From contig NZ_JBHTCT010000034.1 of the NCBI RefSeq assembly GCF_042665595.1, forward strand, positions 1-64,000: DNA of 64,000 nt. The letters are read 5' to 3'. The stretch comes from Bhargavaea changchunensis. Lineage in GTDB: Bacteria > Bacillota > Bacilli > Bacillales_A > Planococcaceae. Made by a program: the position numbers and the translations under genes. Positions 32,261 through 41,246 of this stretch are shown here, in pieces (position 1 is the stretch's first letter; each line of letters begins with the position of its first letter). A model generated the notes under the pieces. That model was not told the origin of the DNA and searched no databases. It saw only the letters and a list, made by a program, of their open reading frames with translations.

Positions 32261-33073
32261 TCAGTCTACGCTGACCTCTTCGACCGTCCGGACCACTTCG
32301 TCACGCGATATCTTTTCGCGCCCGTCCTTCAGCGCGCCGAGCGTTTTGTGGGCAAGGGCCAGCGGCAGGCGGCAGAACAGGATGACGCTCTTTGTGCCGA
32401 GCGCTTTCATATACTGGTCCGCCTTTGCGAGATTGTCTTCCGCGTAGGTGAACAGGTCATCGCGCGTCCATCCGTCCGGCACGAAGCGGACACCACGCTC
32501 GTCCATATCTTCCTTCTCATTGCGCAGAATGTTGACCGCCTGGAGGCCGCGCCCGTAGCCGATCGCAAGCTCGCGGTCCGTTTTCTCACCCGCATAGTGG
32601 CCCCAGAGATCGGACAGCAGCACACCGACAAGCCCAGCCACATAATACGTATAATCGTCCAAGTCCTCCCGCGTGCGGATTTTCCAGCCGACTTTCGCCC
32701 ACTTCGCCATGCCTTCGGCCATCTCCCGGGCCGCATCCGCAATACGAGGCCGCACATCATCCGGGCAGGCCTCCATCCAGTCGGCGAGCCTGAGCGTCAC
32801 TTCCGGCATCCGTTCCCTGACCGGACCGAGGATTCCGAGGTAACGCTCATTGTCGAACGGCTGTGTGAACAGCTCGCTCACCTGCATGAGGAGGGAGTGC
32901 TTAAGGTCGTTGCCAAGCTCCTCATGGTCCTCGATTTCATCAATCGCCCGGAAGACGAGATAAGCGGAGGCGACGGAAGCCTTCAGCTCTTTCCTCAGAA
33001 AAGTAATCGGAATATAAAATGTCCGGCTTGTTTCTTTCAGTACTCGCATCGCATCTTTTGGAAACCCACTCAT
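32261..33073 (-). CDS. Phytoene/squalene synthase family protein
   Basis: 270 residues from the ATG at 33073 (AGGAAGG upstream; the longer open frame has no start support). Trans-isoprenyl synthase head-to-head fold: SRTFYIPITFL at 16-26, first Asp-rich motif in FRAIDEIEDHEE, and second in VNILRNEKEDMDERGVRFVP. In that second motif the usual first Asp is Asn (RNEKED rather than RDVxED), so magnesium-diphosphate handling may differ; the product could be a C30 dehydrosqualene/squalene or simply a prenyl alcohol. Operon with fni. Confidence 0.85.
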   Translation of the reverse strand: MSGFPKDAMRVLKETSRTFYIPITFLRKELKASVASAYLVFRAIDEIEDHEELGNDLKHSLLMQVSELFTQPFDNERYLGILGPVRERMPEVTLRLADWMEACPDDVRPRIADAAREMAEGMAKWAKVGWKIRTREDLDDYTYYVAGLVGVLLSDLWGHYAGEKTDRELAIGYGRGLQAVNILRNEKEDMDERGVRFVPDGWTRDDLFTYAEDNLAKADQYMKALGTKSVILFCRLPLALAHKTLGALKDGREKISRDEVVRTVEEVSVD

Positions 33074-33178
33074 TTTGATCCCGATCCTTCCTCGTATAGT
33101 GAATGATATATACCTTTCATCGTAACTTAATTTTTTCGATAAATACAGCCCGCACCCCTTCTCTTCGGTGTACTTTCG

Positions 33179-33207
33179 TTGAAAATTTGGTATCAGGCCG
33201 ATAGCAT
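33179..33207 (+). promoter_or_regulatory. Promoter of the LLM oxidoreductase gene
   Basis: -35 TTGAAA (33179-33184), 17-bp spacer, -10 TAGCAT (33202-33207). Confidence 0.6.
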
Positions 33208-33229
33208 TTGCAGAAAGGAGGCGGCACAG

Positions 33230-34249
33230 ATGGAAGTAAGCATGCTGGATCAGACACAACTGGCGGAAGGACAGACCGCCGAGGAGGGGTTCGCCTGTAC
33301 GGTGGAGGCAGCGCGTCATGCCGACCGGCTCGGCTACCGGCGGTTCTGGGTGTCGGAGCATCACAGTTCGGACACGATCGCGGGGTCTTCCCCCGAAATC
33401 CTCGCGGCACACCTGCTGGCAAAAACGGAAACCATCCGGATCGGAACGGGCGGAGTCATGCTGACCCATTACGCGCCGTATAAAGTGGCAGAGAATTTCC
33501 GGGTGATGAGCGCGCTTGCCCCGGGCCGGGTGGACCTCGGTGTAGGCAAGGCACCCGGCGGCACTCATCTTCCTACCATCGCGCTCCAGGGCGGCCAAGC
33601 ACTGACCGATGCGAAGCCACGAAACAAGGAACAGTTTCCGGAGATGATCGATGAGCTGATTGAATACCTCGAGGTTGAATTACCCGAAAGCCACCCGATG
33701 AGCGGCTATCTGAGAGCTTCCCCGGCTGTTGCCCAAAAGCCGCTCCCCTGGATACTGGGAACCGGCTCCGGCTCCGCCAAGCTTGCCGCCGAGCGCGGCC
33801 TGCCGTATGCCTTTGCCCGCTTCATCAATGCGGAATGGGACGAGATGAAGGAAACGATCCGGCTGTACCGGGAAAGCTTCCGCCCATCTTCCTTTTCCGT
33901 GTCGCCATACGTCATTGCCGCTTCCCGGGTTTTTGCGGCTGATACCGACGACGAAGCGGCATGGATTGCACGGAGTGCGGCACACGTGCAGTTCGGCTTC
34001 CACCGTGGTCTACAGGGCCGCTTGCCCGCTCCATCAGAGGCTCTCACCGGCGTCGGGACAGAAAAGGAAAAGCAGGAGGTCAGAGATATCCTGTCCACCT
34101 ACTTGATCGGCTCAAAACAAACACTCAGCCACCGAATGGATGAATTATCCACAATGGGGGTGAATGAGGTCATGGCGATCACCCCCTTGTTCAGCCAGGA
34201 AAGCAAACAGCGTTCGATGACCGTGTTGAAGGAAGCGGCACAGGACTGA
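33230..34249 (+). CDS. LLM class flavin-dependent oxidoreductase
   Basis: 339 residues from the ATG at 33230 (AAAGGAGG upstream). Luciferase-like monooxygenase fold: VSMLDQTQLAEGQTAEE at the start, FWVSEHHSSDTIAGSSPE, GGVMLTHYAPYKVAENF and VDLGVGKAPGG. This MsnO8/YceB-like subgroup uses FMN or F420-like flavin; no substrate can be assigned. It is divergent from the isoprenoid operon. Confidence 0.87.
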   Translation: MEVSMLDQTQLAEGQTAEEGFACTVEAARHADRLGYRRFWVSEHHSSDTIAGSSPEILAAHLLAKTETIRIGTGGVMLTHYAPYKVAENFRVMSALAPGRVDLGVGKAPGGTHLPTIALQGGQALTDAKPRNKEQFPEMIDELIEYLEVELPESHPMSGYLRASPAVAQKPLPWILGTGSGSAKLAAERGLPYAFARFINAEWDEMKETIRLYRESFRPSSFSVSPYVIAASRVFAADTDDEAAWIARSAAHVQFGFHRGLQGRLPAPSEALTGVGTEKEKQEVRDILSTYLIGSKQTLSHRMDELSTMGVNEVMAITPLFSQESKQRSMTVLKEAAQD

Positions 34250-34263
34250 ATGCGGCATTCGAC

Positions 34264-34343
34264 ATTTCCCGGGAAATAACCCGGAGCGTGATGAAAATTG
34301 GCGAATTCCGGTCCCTCCTCATTTTCACTTTGGTTATTTCCCG
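34264..34343. other. 80-bp inverted-repeat element with palindrome ATTTCCCGGGAAAT
   Basis: Outer arms CGGGAAATAACC (34270-34281) and GGTTATTTCCCG (34332-34343) are perfect 12-bp inverted repeats; inside, GTGATGAAAAT and ATTTTCAC add a second stem. The left arm overlaps the 14-bp palindrome also found at 12005. It lies upstream of the YugN-like gene. Confidence 0.65.
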
Positions 34344-34395
34344 CAATACGGGGAATAGAGTACAAAACCAATGAATGGAAAAGGAGAGTGGAATC

Positions 34396-34830
34396 ATGCT
34401 GAAACTGGAAACGGAACTTCAGGGCAAACAAGCCCGGTTTGGCGACATTTATCCGATCCTGCTTGAGAAAAATATTACGCTCGGCGGGAACTGGGATTAT
34501 GATGAGGCGCTTTTCGACGGGATCCTGAATAAAGATGGCGGGGAAACAATTTATCTCCGAATCCCTTTTGATGTCATCTCCGGCATGCTGGAAGATCCCG
34601 ATACACAGATTGTGTTCGGCCAGCCGTTTGTCCTCAAGCATGTGATGAATGTCGGCCTGGACCACGAAGGAGATGATTTGCTGGCGACAACCGGACTCAA
34701 CCAGTTCCAGAGTCCAGATGAAAAAGATGGCCAGATCCGCCGCAAGTCCCGTTGGGAAGAAGAGGGCGAGCGGGTGATCCAGGGCATTGTCGATAGCTTC
34801 CCTCTTCTGGACGAACGGCACATCGGCTGA
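34396..34830 (+). CDS. YugN-like family protein
   Basis: 144 residues from the ATG at 34396 (AAGGAGAGTGG upstream). Matches the YugN-like family of Bacillales in length and in LGGNWDYDEALFDG, ETIYLRIPF and PFVLKHVMNVGLD, which mark that family. Function unknown; cytoplasmic, no signal or membrane segment. The following gene starts 10 bases after its stop. Confidence 0.75.
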   Translation: MLKLETELQGKQARFGDIYPILLEKNITLGGNWDYDEALFDGILNKDGGETIYLRIPFDVISGMLEDPDTQIVFGQPFVLKHVMNVGLDHEGDDLLATTGLNQFQSPDEKDGQIRRKSRWEEEGERVIQGIVDSFPLLDERHIG

Positions 34831-34840
34831 GTGCTCCAAT

Positions 34841-35266
34841 ATGGTATCGCTCAGAAAGAGGTTCTCCAAGAATGACCGCCGCCTGATGGAGGAATTGTGG
34901 AGCCGTGAGAAATACCGCGTCATGTACCACAGTCAGACTCATTACGAACAGATCAGGGAAACGCTGAAGAGGGATCCGCCTCTCGCGGATATCGAGGCAC
35001 TGATCGGCGATGCCATCCGGACTCCCCCCACGGACGGTTCGGTCCGGAATGCCGTCCAGCATATGTGGGGCTATTTTAAGAAACAGGCGGAAGAAGAGGA
35101 AAAGCAGGAATACCGGCGGCTTCTGGACGGCTTTTCCTCTGGCGGCACCCGTGAAGAAGAACTCCTCCGCTTTATCCGGACGCTTGCGGAAAAGTATGGC
35201 GTGAAGTACTTGCTGAACAGTACGATTCTAGTATCGGATCAACAGAAAAAGGACAGTCCGTTTTGA
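34841..35266 (+). CDS. DUF1722 (YbgA-like) protein
   Basis: 141 residues. Contains the family start ELWSREKYRVMYHSQTHYEQI and MWGYFKKQAEEEEK. YbgA/DUF1722 occurs alone or fused to DUF523; its reaction is unknown. The ATG at 34841 has no good ribosome binding site and probably depends on coupling to the YugN-like gene 10 bases upstream. The terminator overlaps its last codons. Confidence 0.75.
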   Translation: MVSLRKRFSKNDRRLMEELWSREKYRVMYHSQTHYEQIRETLKRDPPLADIEALIGDAIRTPPTDGSVRNAVQHMWGYFKKQAEEEEKQEYRRLLDGFSSGGTREEELLRFIRTLAEKYGVKYLLNSTILVSDQQKKDSPF

Positions 35267-35282
35267 TGGACTGTCCTTTTTC
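35246..35282. terminator. Bidirectional terminator overlapping the DUF1722 stop codon
   Basis: Stem AAAAAGGACAGTCC/GGACTGTCCTTTTT; the TGA at 35264-35266 is in the loop. Probably also ends fruRKA transcripts coming the other way through array 6. Confidence 0.92.
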
Positions 35283-35304
35283 GATTGCGTGGGGTGATGA
35301 CCGA

Positions 35305-35403
35305 TATGTCAACGTCTCAGTGGAATATCGCAACGTCTCAGCCCACTATGTCAACGTCTCAATGAAATATCGCAACGTCTCACCCGACTATGTCAACGTC
35401 TCA
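35305..35403. repeat. Tandem array 6: five units, 21-bp period, core TATGTCAACGTCTCA
   Basis: Units start at 35305, 35326, 35347, 35368 and 35389. TATGTC and TATCGC versions alternate, followed by AACGTCTCA and six variable bases. It starts 4 bases after the fruA stop codon on the other strand. Same core as arrays 5 and 9. Confidence 0.9.
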
Positions 35404-35406
35404 CGT

Positions 35407-37350
35407 TCACGCAGCCTGCACCGCAGGTTTTTTCAGCATGCCGGCGAGGAATGCGGTGATAATGGCGCCAATGATGATCGCTGCCGCATAAAGGAGCACC
35501 TTCATGACACCGCCGTCAACGAGGCCCATGACGAAGATTCCGCCGTGCGGGGCGCGCAGGCTGATGTCGAACAGCATCGTGAGCGCGCCAGTCACCGCGG
35601 CGCCGCCGATGGACGCGGGGATGACACGTGCCGGGTCGGCCGCCGCGAACGGTATGACCCCTTCTGTGATAAAGCAGGCGCCGAGCACGTAAGCCGTCTT
35701 GCCCGCTTCTCGCTCAGGCTTAGAGAAGCGCTTCTTGAAGAGAGTCGTGGCGAGTGCCATTCCGAGCGGCGGCACCATGCCCGCGGCCATGACCGCAGCG
35801 ATAAAGTTGAAGTTGCCCGCATCCAGCATCGCAATGCCGAATGTATAGGCCGCCTTGTTGACCGGGCCACCCATGTCGACGGCCATCATGGCCCCGATGA
35901 TCAGGCCGACCAGGATCTGGTTGGTGCCGCCGAGCCCTTCAAGGAACGACGACAGGCCGGTGTACAGCTTCGTCAGCTGCGGGTTGATCAGCATCATGAT
36001 GATGCCGGTGATGGCGATGGCGAACACCGGATAAAAGAGGACCGGCTTGAGCCCTTCAAGTGCATCCGGAAGCTTGGCGAACATTTTCTTGACGAAAAGC
36101 GTCACATAACCGGCCAGGAAACCAGCGATGATCCCGCCGAGGAATCCGGACCCGCCATCCGCCCCTTCCACTCCGGAAACGGTGATGGCGATCAGTCCGC
36201 CGACCATCCCAGGCGCGAAGCCGGGACGTTCGGCGATGCTCGATGCGATGAATCCAGCCAGGACCGGAACCATGAGGAAGAACGCCTTGCCGCCGCCGAT
36301 CGTGTTCAGCATGGCGGCGAAGGCATTGTACTCATCGCTTGCCGGGTCACTGGAGTTGATGCCCCAGAAGAAGGACAGGGCGATCAGGATTCCGCCCCCG
36401 ACGACGAACGGCAGCATGTTCGATACGCCGTTCATGAGGTGCTTGTAGAAGCCGCTTTTCGGCTCGGGTGAATCACCCTTATCCGTCTTGCCTTCGGCAT
36501 GGTAGATCGGCGCGTCTTTTGTTACGGCACGGTCCAACAGCACATCCGTTTCATGAATCGCCTTGCCGACCTTTGTCTGGATGACAGGCTTGCCGTCAAA
36601 GCGGGCCATCTCCACTTTCGTGTCGGCGGCGACGATGATGACGTCCGCCTCTGCGATCTCTTCCGGCGTCAGCCGGTTTTTCACCCCGGACGAGCCGTTT
36701 GTCTCCACCTTGATCGGAATACCCCGTTCCTTCGCCCGTTCATTCAGCTTTTCGGCTGCCATATAAGTGTGCGCGATGCCTGTCGGGCAGGCGGTGACTG
36801 CGAGGATTTTGCCGTGTTGAGGGGCCGCATCCGCTTCCTGCGGCGATGATTCCACGGGTGTCCCGGATTCCGCCGGTGCTTCAGGCTCTTCCAGCTCCCG
36901 CTCTTTGTCGTTCACGGCAGCCAGCACTTCGTCGGCTGTCGCCGCATTCAGGACGCGTTCCCGGAACTTGCCGTCCATGAGAAAAGTCGCGAGCCGGGAA
37001 AGTGCTTCGAGGTGGTCATTGTTTGCCCCTTCGCTGGCGGCGATCATGAAGAACAGATGGGCCGGCTGGCCATCGAGAGAGTCATAGTCGATTCCTTCGG
37101 CGGAGCGGCCGAATGCGATTGCCGGCTCGCGGACCGCAGAGGACTTGGCATGCGGGATGGCGATACCGTCACCGATGCCGGTCGTGCTCTGCGCCTCGCG
37201 CGCAAGGATGTCATTCATGAAAGTTTCCCGGTCCGAGAGCTTGCCCGCCTCGTCGAGCTTGCCGACGAGTTCCGAGAGCGCGGCTTCCTTGGATGTAGCC
37301 GCCAGGTCGAGAAGCACTGTATCTTTCGTCAACAAAGAAGTGATGTTCAT
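35407..37350 (-). CDS. fruA: PTS fructose EIIABC component FruA
   Basis: 647 residues: EIIA domain 1-150 (phospho-His in GIAIPHAKSSA), linker, EIIB 170-270 (phospho-Cys in AVTACPTGIAHTYMAAEKL), EIIC 300-640 with about nine helices. Imports fructose and releases fructose 1-phosphate, the substrate of FruK. The ABC order in one chain is the common Bacillales FruA form. Overlaps fruK by 4 bases. Confidence 0.95.
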   Translation of the reverse strand: MNITSLLTKDTVLLDLAATSKEAALSELVGKLDEAGKLSDRETFMNDILAREAQSTTGIGDGIAIPHAKSSAVREPAIAFGRSAEGIDYDSLDGQPAHLFFMIAASEGANNDHLEALSRLATFLMDGKFRERVLNAATADEVLAAVNDKERELEEPEAPAESGTPVESSPQEADAAPQHGKILAVTACPTGIAHTYMAAEKLNERAKERGIPIKVETNGSSGVKNRLTPEEIAEADVIIVAADTKVEMARFDGKPVIQTKVGKAIHETDVLLDRAVTKDAPIYHAEGKTDKGDSPEPKSGFYKHLMNGVSNMLPFVVGGGILIALSFFWGINSSDPASDEYNAFAAMLNTIGGGKAFFLMVPVLAGFIASSIAERPGFAPGMVGGLIAITVSGVEGADGGSGFLGGIIAGFLAGYVTLFVKKMFAKLPDALEGLKPVLFYPVFAIAITGIIMMLINPQLTKLYTGLSSFLEGLGGTNQILVGLIIGAMMAVDMGGPVNKAAYTFGIAMLDAGNFNFIAAVMAAGMVPPLGMALATTLFKKRFSKPEREAGKTAYVLGACFITEGVIPFAAADPARVIPASIGGAAVTGALTMLFDISLRAPHGGIFVMGLVDGGVMKVLLYAAAIIIGAIITAFLAGMLKKPAVQAA

Positions 37351-38276
37351 CGATTTTCTCCTCCGTTCAATCGGGTGACCGTTACCTGTTCAGCCAGCGC
37401 ATCGGCATCTTCCTTCCGGCACAGGTCCGAACGGGAGACGGTTGCGCTGCCAGTTGCGACACCGTACCGGAAAGCGTGTTCCGCACCCTTTCCGGACTCG
37501 AGCGCGGCGATGAAGCCGGACACGAGTGAGTCGCCGGCGCCGACGGTATTGACCACGTTGACTTCCGGCGCCTGCGCCTCGGCTTCCATTGTGTCAGAAA
37601 CGTAGAGCGCACCTTCCCCGCCCATCGATACGATGACGTGCCGGACCCCCTGCCCCACGAGCAGGCGGGCATAATGAAGGGCGTCTTCCTTCGTTTCGAT
37701 TACCGTCCCGAACAGTTCACCGAGCTCGTGCTCGTTCGGTTTCATCAGTTCAGGCTGCATGCCGGCGAGTTGCTTAAGAGCGGGCCCGGATGTATCGACG
37801 GCGAGACGGATGCCGATGTCCCGGCAGATGCCCGCCAACTCCACGGCAAAGTCCGTCCCTGCCGAATCGGGAATCCTGCCTGCGAGCACGAGCCAGTCGC
37901 CCCGCTCCATCCGTCTCACACGGTCCAGCAGCTGGCGGCGCTCCTGTTCCGTGATCTCGGGGCCGGGGCCGTTCAGTTCAGTTTCCTGATCCGATTTAAT
38001 CTTTACATTGATGCGGGTGACGCTGTCCGTCCGGATCAGTTCCGTCCGGATGCCTTCCCCCTGAAGGAACTGCTCCAGATAATCGCCTGTAAAGCCCCCG
38101 GCAAGTCCGACAGCGGTGCTGTCTGTGCCAAGCCGTTTCAAAACCCGGGAGACATTAATTCCCTTGCCACCGGGATAGTAGTAAACTTCTTCCGAACGGT
38201 TAAGTTTCCCGGGACTGAAGCCGGGAAGGTAAACGGTATAGTCCAAAGAAGGGGTCAGCGTAAATGTGTAGATCAT
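37347..38276 (-). CDS. fruK: 1-phosphofructokinase FruK
   Basis: 309 residues of the PfkB family: YYYPGGKGINVSRVLKRLG near the start and NTVGAGDSLVSGFIAA near the end (anion hole and catalytic Asp). Phosphorylates fructose 1-phosphate to fructose 1,6-bisphosphate. Overlaps fruR by 4 bases. Confidence 0.95.
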   Translation of the reverse strand: MIYTFTLTPSLDYTVYLPGFSPGKLNRSEEVYYYPGGKGINVSRVLKRLGTDSTAVGLAGGFTGDYLEQFLQGEGIRTELIRTDSVTRINVKIKSDQETELNGPGPEITEQERRQLLDRVRRMERGDWLVLAGRIPDSAGTDFAVELAGICRDIGIRLAVDTSGPALKQLAGMQPELMKPNEHELGELFGTVIETKEDALHYARLLVGQGVRHVIVSMGGEGALYVSDTMEAEAQAPEVNVVNTVGAGDSLVSGFIAALESGKGAEHAFRYGVATGSATVSRSDLCRKEDADALAEQVTVTRLNGGENR

Positions 38277-39025
38277 TCCGTCACCACCTTTACAGTTGTT
38301 TCGTTTTCAATGGCTTCCATCATCGCCGCATCCAGGGAATCCGTGATCAGCGCGGCGCCAGCGAGCGGAAGGACCTTGGTGAAGCTGACCTTACCTGCCT
38401 TGCTGTGGTCCGCAATGACATAAGTCCGCCGTGCCAGTGAAGCGGCCAGTTTCTTGACGGCCGCCTCCTCGGGGTCCGGCGTTGTGTAGCCGTACTCCGG
38501 GTCGAAGCCGTTCGCCCCGAGGAAACACCGGTCAAAGCGGTATTCGGAAAGCGCTCCGGTTGCCTGCGGACCGACGAGTGCCCGCGTCTTCCCCTTTACG
38601 TAGCCGCCGGTCAGATAAGTCGTGATTCCGTGCTCGATGAGGGCATCCACATGAGTCAGACCGTTCGTCACGACGACGGTCCCCTTGCCCGCAAGGAACG
38701 GGATCATCCGGAAAGTCGTCGTGCCCGCATCGAGGAAGATGAAGTCTCCTTCCTCGACGAGCCCGGCGGCATGTGCCGCAATGCGCTGTTTTTCCGGTTC
38801 GTTTTTGACGGATTTGTCAGAAACGCTCAGTTCCTGGATATTCCGGTCACGGATTGTGGCACCCCCGTGAATGCGCTCCAGGAGGTTCATCGCTTCCAAT
38901 TCCGTCAGATCCCTGCGGATGGTCGACTCCGATGCGCCTGTGCCTTCCATGAGCTCGGCGATTTTCACAGTCTGTCGTTGTTTCAGCAAGCCCATGATCC
39001 ATTCATGGCGTTCAGTTGTCAGCAC
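38273..39025 (-). CDS. fruR: DeoR-family fructose operon repressor FruR
   Basis: 250 residues. DeoR helix-turn-helix ERHEWIMGLLKQRQTVKI...ESTIRRDLTELE, then a sugar-isomerase-like domain (FLDAGTTTFRMIPFL, GANGFDPEYGYTTPDPEEA). It likely senses fructose 1-phosphate and controls fruRKA, and perhaps the divergent ptsHI promoter 40 bases away. GTG start with GGGTGATG upstream. Confidence 0.92.
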   Translation of the reverse strand: MLTTERHEWIMGLLKQRQTVKIAELMEGTGASESTIRRDLTELEAMNLLERIHGGATIRDRNIQELSVSDKSVKNEPEKQRIAAHAAGLVEEGDFIFLDAGTTTFRMIPFLAGKGTVVVTNGLTHVDALIEHGITTYLTGGYVKGKTRALVGPQATGALSEYRFDRCFLGANGFDPEYGYTTPDPEEAAVKKLAASLARRTYVIADHSKAGKVSFTKVLPLAGAALITDSLDAAMMEAIENETTVKVVTE

Positions 39026-39065
39026 GTTTCATCACCCATCCGTAAGTTGATTAAGCTCATTTTAC

Positions 39066-39094
39066 TTGAAATCGGTTCCAAAATCCATCATAAT
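39066..39094 (+). promoter_or_regulatory. Promoter of ptsHI
   Basis: -35 TTGAAA (39066-39071), 17-bp spacer, -10 CATAAT (39089-39094). It lies in the divergent gap with fruR, which also carries repeated TCAAAAACAGTCA/TTTTGACTG blocks that could bind FruR. Confidence 0.65.
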
Positions 39095-39156
39095 CGTTCA
39101 CAAACAATCAAAAACAGTCATTCGTTTTGACTGTCTTCATTTGGGAGGAATTACTC

Positions 39157-39423
39157 ATGGTCGAAAAACAATATACAATCAGTGCTTCCGAAGGCCTCCA
39201 CGCGCGGCCGACTTCCCTTCTTGTCGGTTCGCTTGCACCGTTCTCTTCCGATATTACGCTCATCTACAAAGACAAATCTGTGAACATGAAGTCCATCCTC
39301 GGCGTCATGTCGCTCGGAGTCGCATCGGGAGCGACCATCACAGTCAAGGCAGAAGGCGCAGATGAAACTGAAGCCATCGCCAAAATCGATGAAGTCATGA
39401 AATCCGAAGGGCTGGCAGGCTGA
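39157..39423 (+). CDS. ptsH: Phosphocarrier protein HPr
   Basis: 88 residues from the ATG at 39157 (GGGAGGAATT upstream). His15 in EGLHARPTS accepts phosphate from EI; Ser46 in NMKSILGVMSLG is the HPr kinase target used in CcpA signalling. Its TGA is directly followed by the ptsI ATG. Confidence 0.96.
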   Translation: MVEKQYTISASEGLHARPTSLLVGSLAPFSSDITLIYKDKSVNMKSILGVMSLGVASGATITVKAEGADETEAIAKIDEVMKSEGLAG

Positions 39424-41136
39424 ATGGAACAGCGGATCAAAGGCATCGCAGCCTCCGGTGGGATCGCGATTGCAAAGGCCTTCCGGCTGGAGCATCCGGA
39501 CCTCCAGACCGAACAAGTCACCGTGGCAGACGCGGAAGCGGAAAGCGCGCGCCTGGACCGGGCTATCGACGCCGCACGCGGGGAACTTGAAACCATCCGG
39601 AAGCAGGCGTCCGAACAGCTGAGCCAAAGCGAAGCGGACATCTTCAGTGCACACCTTCTCGTTCTTGACGACCCCGAGCTCATCGGACCGGTCAAGGAGA
39701 AGATCCGCTCGGAACAGGTCAATGCGGAACATGCGCTGAAGCAGACCGCGGACGGCTTTGTCGCCCTGTTCGAGTCGATGGACAATGAATACATGAAAGA
39801 GCGGGCAGCCGACGTGCGGGATGTCACCAAGCGGATCCTAGCCCACCTGCTTGGCGTGACACTCCAGAGCCCGGCGATGATCCGCGAACAGACGGTCATC
39901 ATCGCAGAAGACCTGACCCCGTCCGACACCGTGCAGCTGAACCCGGAATACATCCAGGGATTTGTGACCGATATCGGCGGACGTACATCACACTCCGCAA
40001 TTCTCGCAAGAACGCTTGAAATCCCGGCAGTCGTAGGCAGCCGCTCCGCCATGGCACAGGTGGAAAACGGAACGACAGTCATTGTCGACGGAACGGCCGG
40101 TGAAGTGATCGTCGGCCCGTCCGACGCCACGCTCAAGGCATACGAAGAAAAGCGCCGCCTGTATGCCCAAGAGCAGGCACAGCTGACGCAGCTTGTCCAT
40201 GAGCCGACCCGCTCCAAAGACGGCCATCAGGTGGAACTGGCGGGCAACATCGGCTCCCCTGCCGATGTCGCAAAGGTCCTCGAGAACGGCGGAGAAGGCA
40301 TCGGCCTGTTCCGAACGGAGTTCCTTTACATGGGCCGCGACCAGTTCCCTACGGAAGACGAGCAGTACGAAGCGTACAAAAGCGTGCTGGAACAGATGGA
40401 AGGACGCCCGACCATCGTCCGCACACTCGACATCGGCGGCGACAAGGAACTGCCTTACCTGAACCTTCCGGAAGAGGCGAACCCGTTCCTCGGCATCCGC
40501 GCCATCCGGCTGTGCCTCGAGGAAGAAGACATGTTCCGTGTCCAGCTCCGCGCGCTTCTCCGGGCAAGCGTACACGGGCACCTGAAGATCATGTTCCCGA
40601 TGATCGCAACTCTGGATGAATTCCGCCGCGCCAAGGCGGTCTTCCTCGATGAGAAGGAGAAGTTGGAACAAGGCGGCGTGCCTGTCAGCGACCGGATTGA
40701 ACTCGGCATGATGGTCGAGATTCCGTCCGCTGCTCTCATGGCAGACCAGTTCGCCAAAGAAGTGGACTTCTTCTCGATCGGCACGAATGACCTGATCCAG
40801 TACACGATGGCCGCCGACCGGATGAACGAACAGCTGTCGTACCTTTACCAACCGTTCAGCCCGGCGGTTCTCCGTCTGATCAAGATGGTCATCGACGCCG
40901 CCCACCGGGAAGGCAAGCATGCCGGCATGTGCGGCGAGATGGCGGGCGACGAAGCCGCCATCCCGGTCCTGCTCGGAATGGGCCTCGATGAATTCTCGAT
41001 GAGCGCTTCTTCCATCCTGAAAGCCCGCGCGAAAATCGCCGGCCTTTCCAAGTCGGAGATGGAAGCGAAGATCGACCATATCCTGTCCCTCTCCTCCGGC
41101 GAGGAAGTGCGTTCGTATATTGAACAGTCTCTGTAA
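39424..41136 (+). CDS. ptsI: PTS enzyme I
   Basis: 570 residues, normal length. Phospho-His in GGRTSHSAILARTLEIPAV, PEP-site residues in FRTEFLYMGR and the C-terminal GMCGEMAGD with the catalytic Cys. It draws phosphate from PEP for all PTS sugars, including the two PTS systems in this window. Translationally coupled to ptsH. Confidence 0.97.
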   Translation: MEQRIKGIAASGGIAIAKAFRLEHPDLQTEQVTVADAEAESARLDRAIDAARGELETIRKQASEQLSQSEADIFSAHLLVLDDPELIGPVKEKIRSEQVNAEHALKQTADGFVALFESMDNEYMKERAADVRDVTKRILAHLLGVTLQSPAMIREQTVIIAEDLTPSDTVQLNPEYIQGFVTDIGGRTSHSAILARTLEIPAVVGSRSAMAQVENGTTVIVDGTAGEVIVGPSDATLKAYEEKRRLYAQEQAQLTQLVHEPTRSKDGHQVELAGNIGSPADVAKVLENGGEGIGLFRTEFLYMGRDQFPTEDEQYEAYKSVLEQMEGRPTIVRTLDIGGDKELPYLNLPEEANPFLGIRAIRLCLEEEDMFRVQLRALLRASVHGHLKIMFPMIATLDEFRRAKAVFLDEKEKLEQGGVPVSDRIELGMMVEIPSAALMADQFAKEVDFFSIGTNDLIQYTMAADRMNEQLSYLYQPFSPAVLRLIKMVIDAAHREGKHAGMCGEMAGDEAAIPVLLGMGLDEFSMSASSILKARAKIAGLSKSEMEAKIDHILSLSSGEEVRSYIEQSL

Positions 41137-41137
41137 G

Positions 41138-41178
41138 AAAATCGCATCGCCCTGTTGAGGGTGATGCGATTTATTTTA
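41138..41178 (+). terminator. ptsHI terminator
   Basis: Stem AAATCGCATCGCCCT/AGGGTGATGCGATTT with loop GTTG, then TATTTTATT. Confidence 0.9.
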
Positions 41179-41184
41179 TTATAT

Positions 41185-41200
41185 ATCTTTAATTCGAGAT
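41185..41200. promoter_or_regulatory. Upstream operator half-palindrome ATCTTTAATTCGAGAT
   Basis: Same dyad as 41247-41262 with two mismatches; lies just 5' of the -35 box of the yceI-like gene. Both resemble the MhqR operator of B. subtilis as I recall it (ATCTCGAATTCGAGAT). Confidence 0.6.
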
Positions 41201-41207
41201 AAAAGGA

Positions 41208-41236
41208 TTGACTTGCCCCGGCCTTCCTTTTATAAT
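41208..41236 (+). promoter_or_regulatory. Strong sigma-A promoter of the YceI gene
   Basis: -35 TTGACT (41208-41213), 17-bp spacer, -10 TATAAT (41231-41236). Confidence 0.88.
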
Positions 41237-41246
41237 TCAAATTAAT

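Noticed and set aside
35305..35403. 21-bp arrays considered as CRISPR arrays
   Set aside because: Units are 21 bp with no unique 30-40-bp spacers, and no cas gene is in the window.
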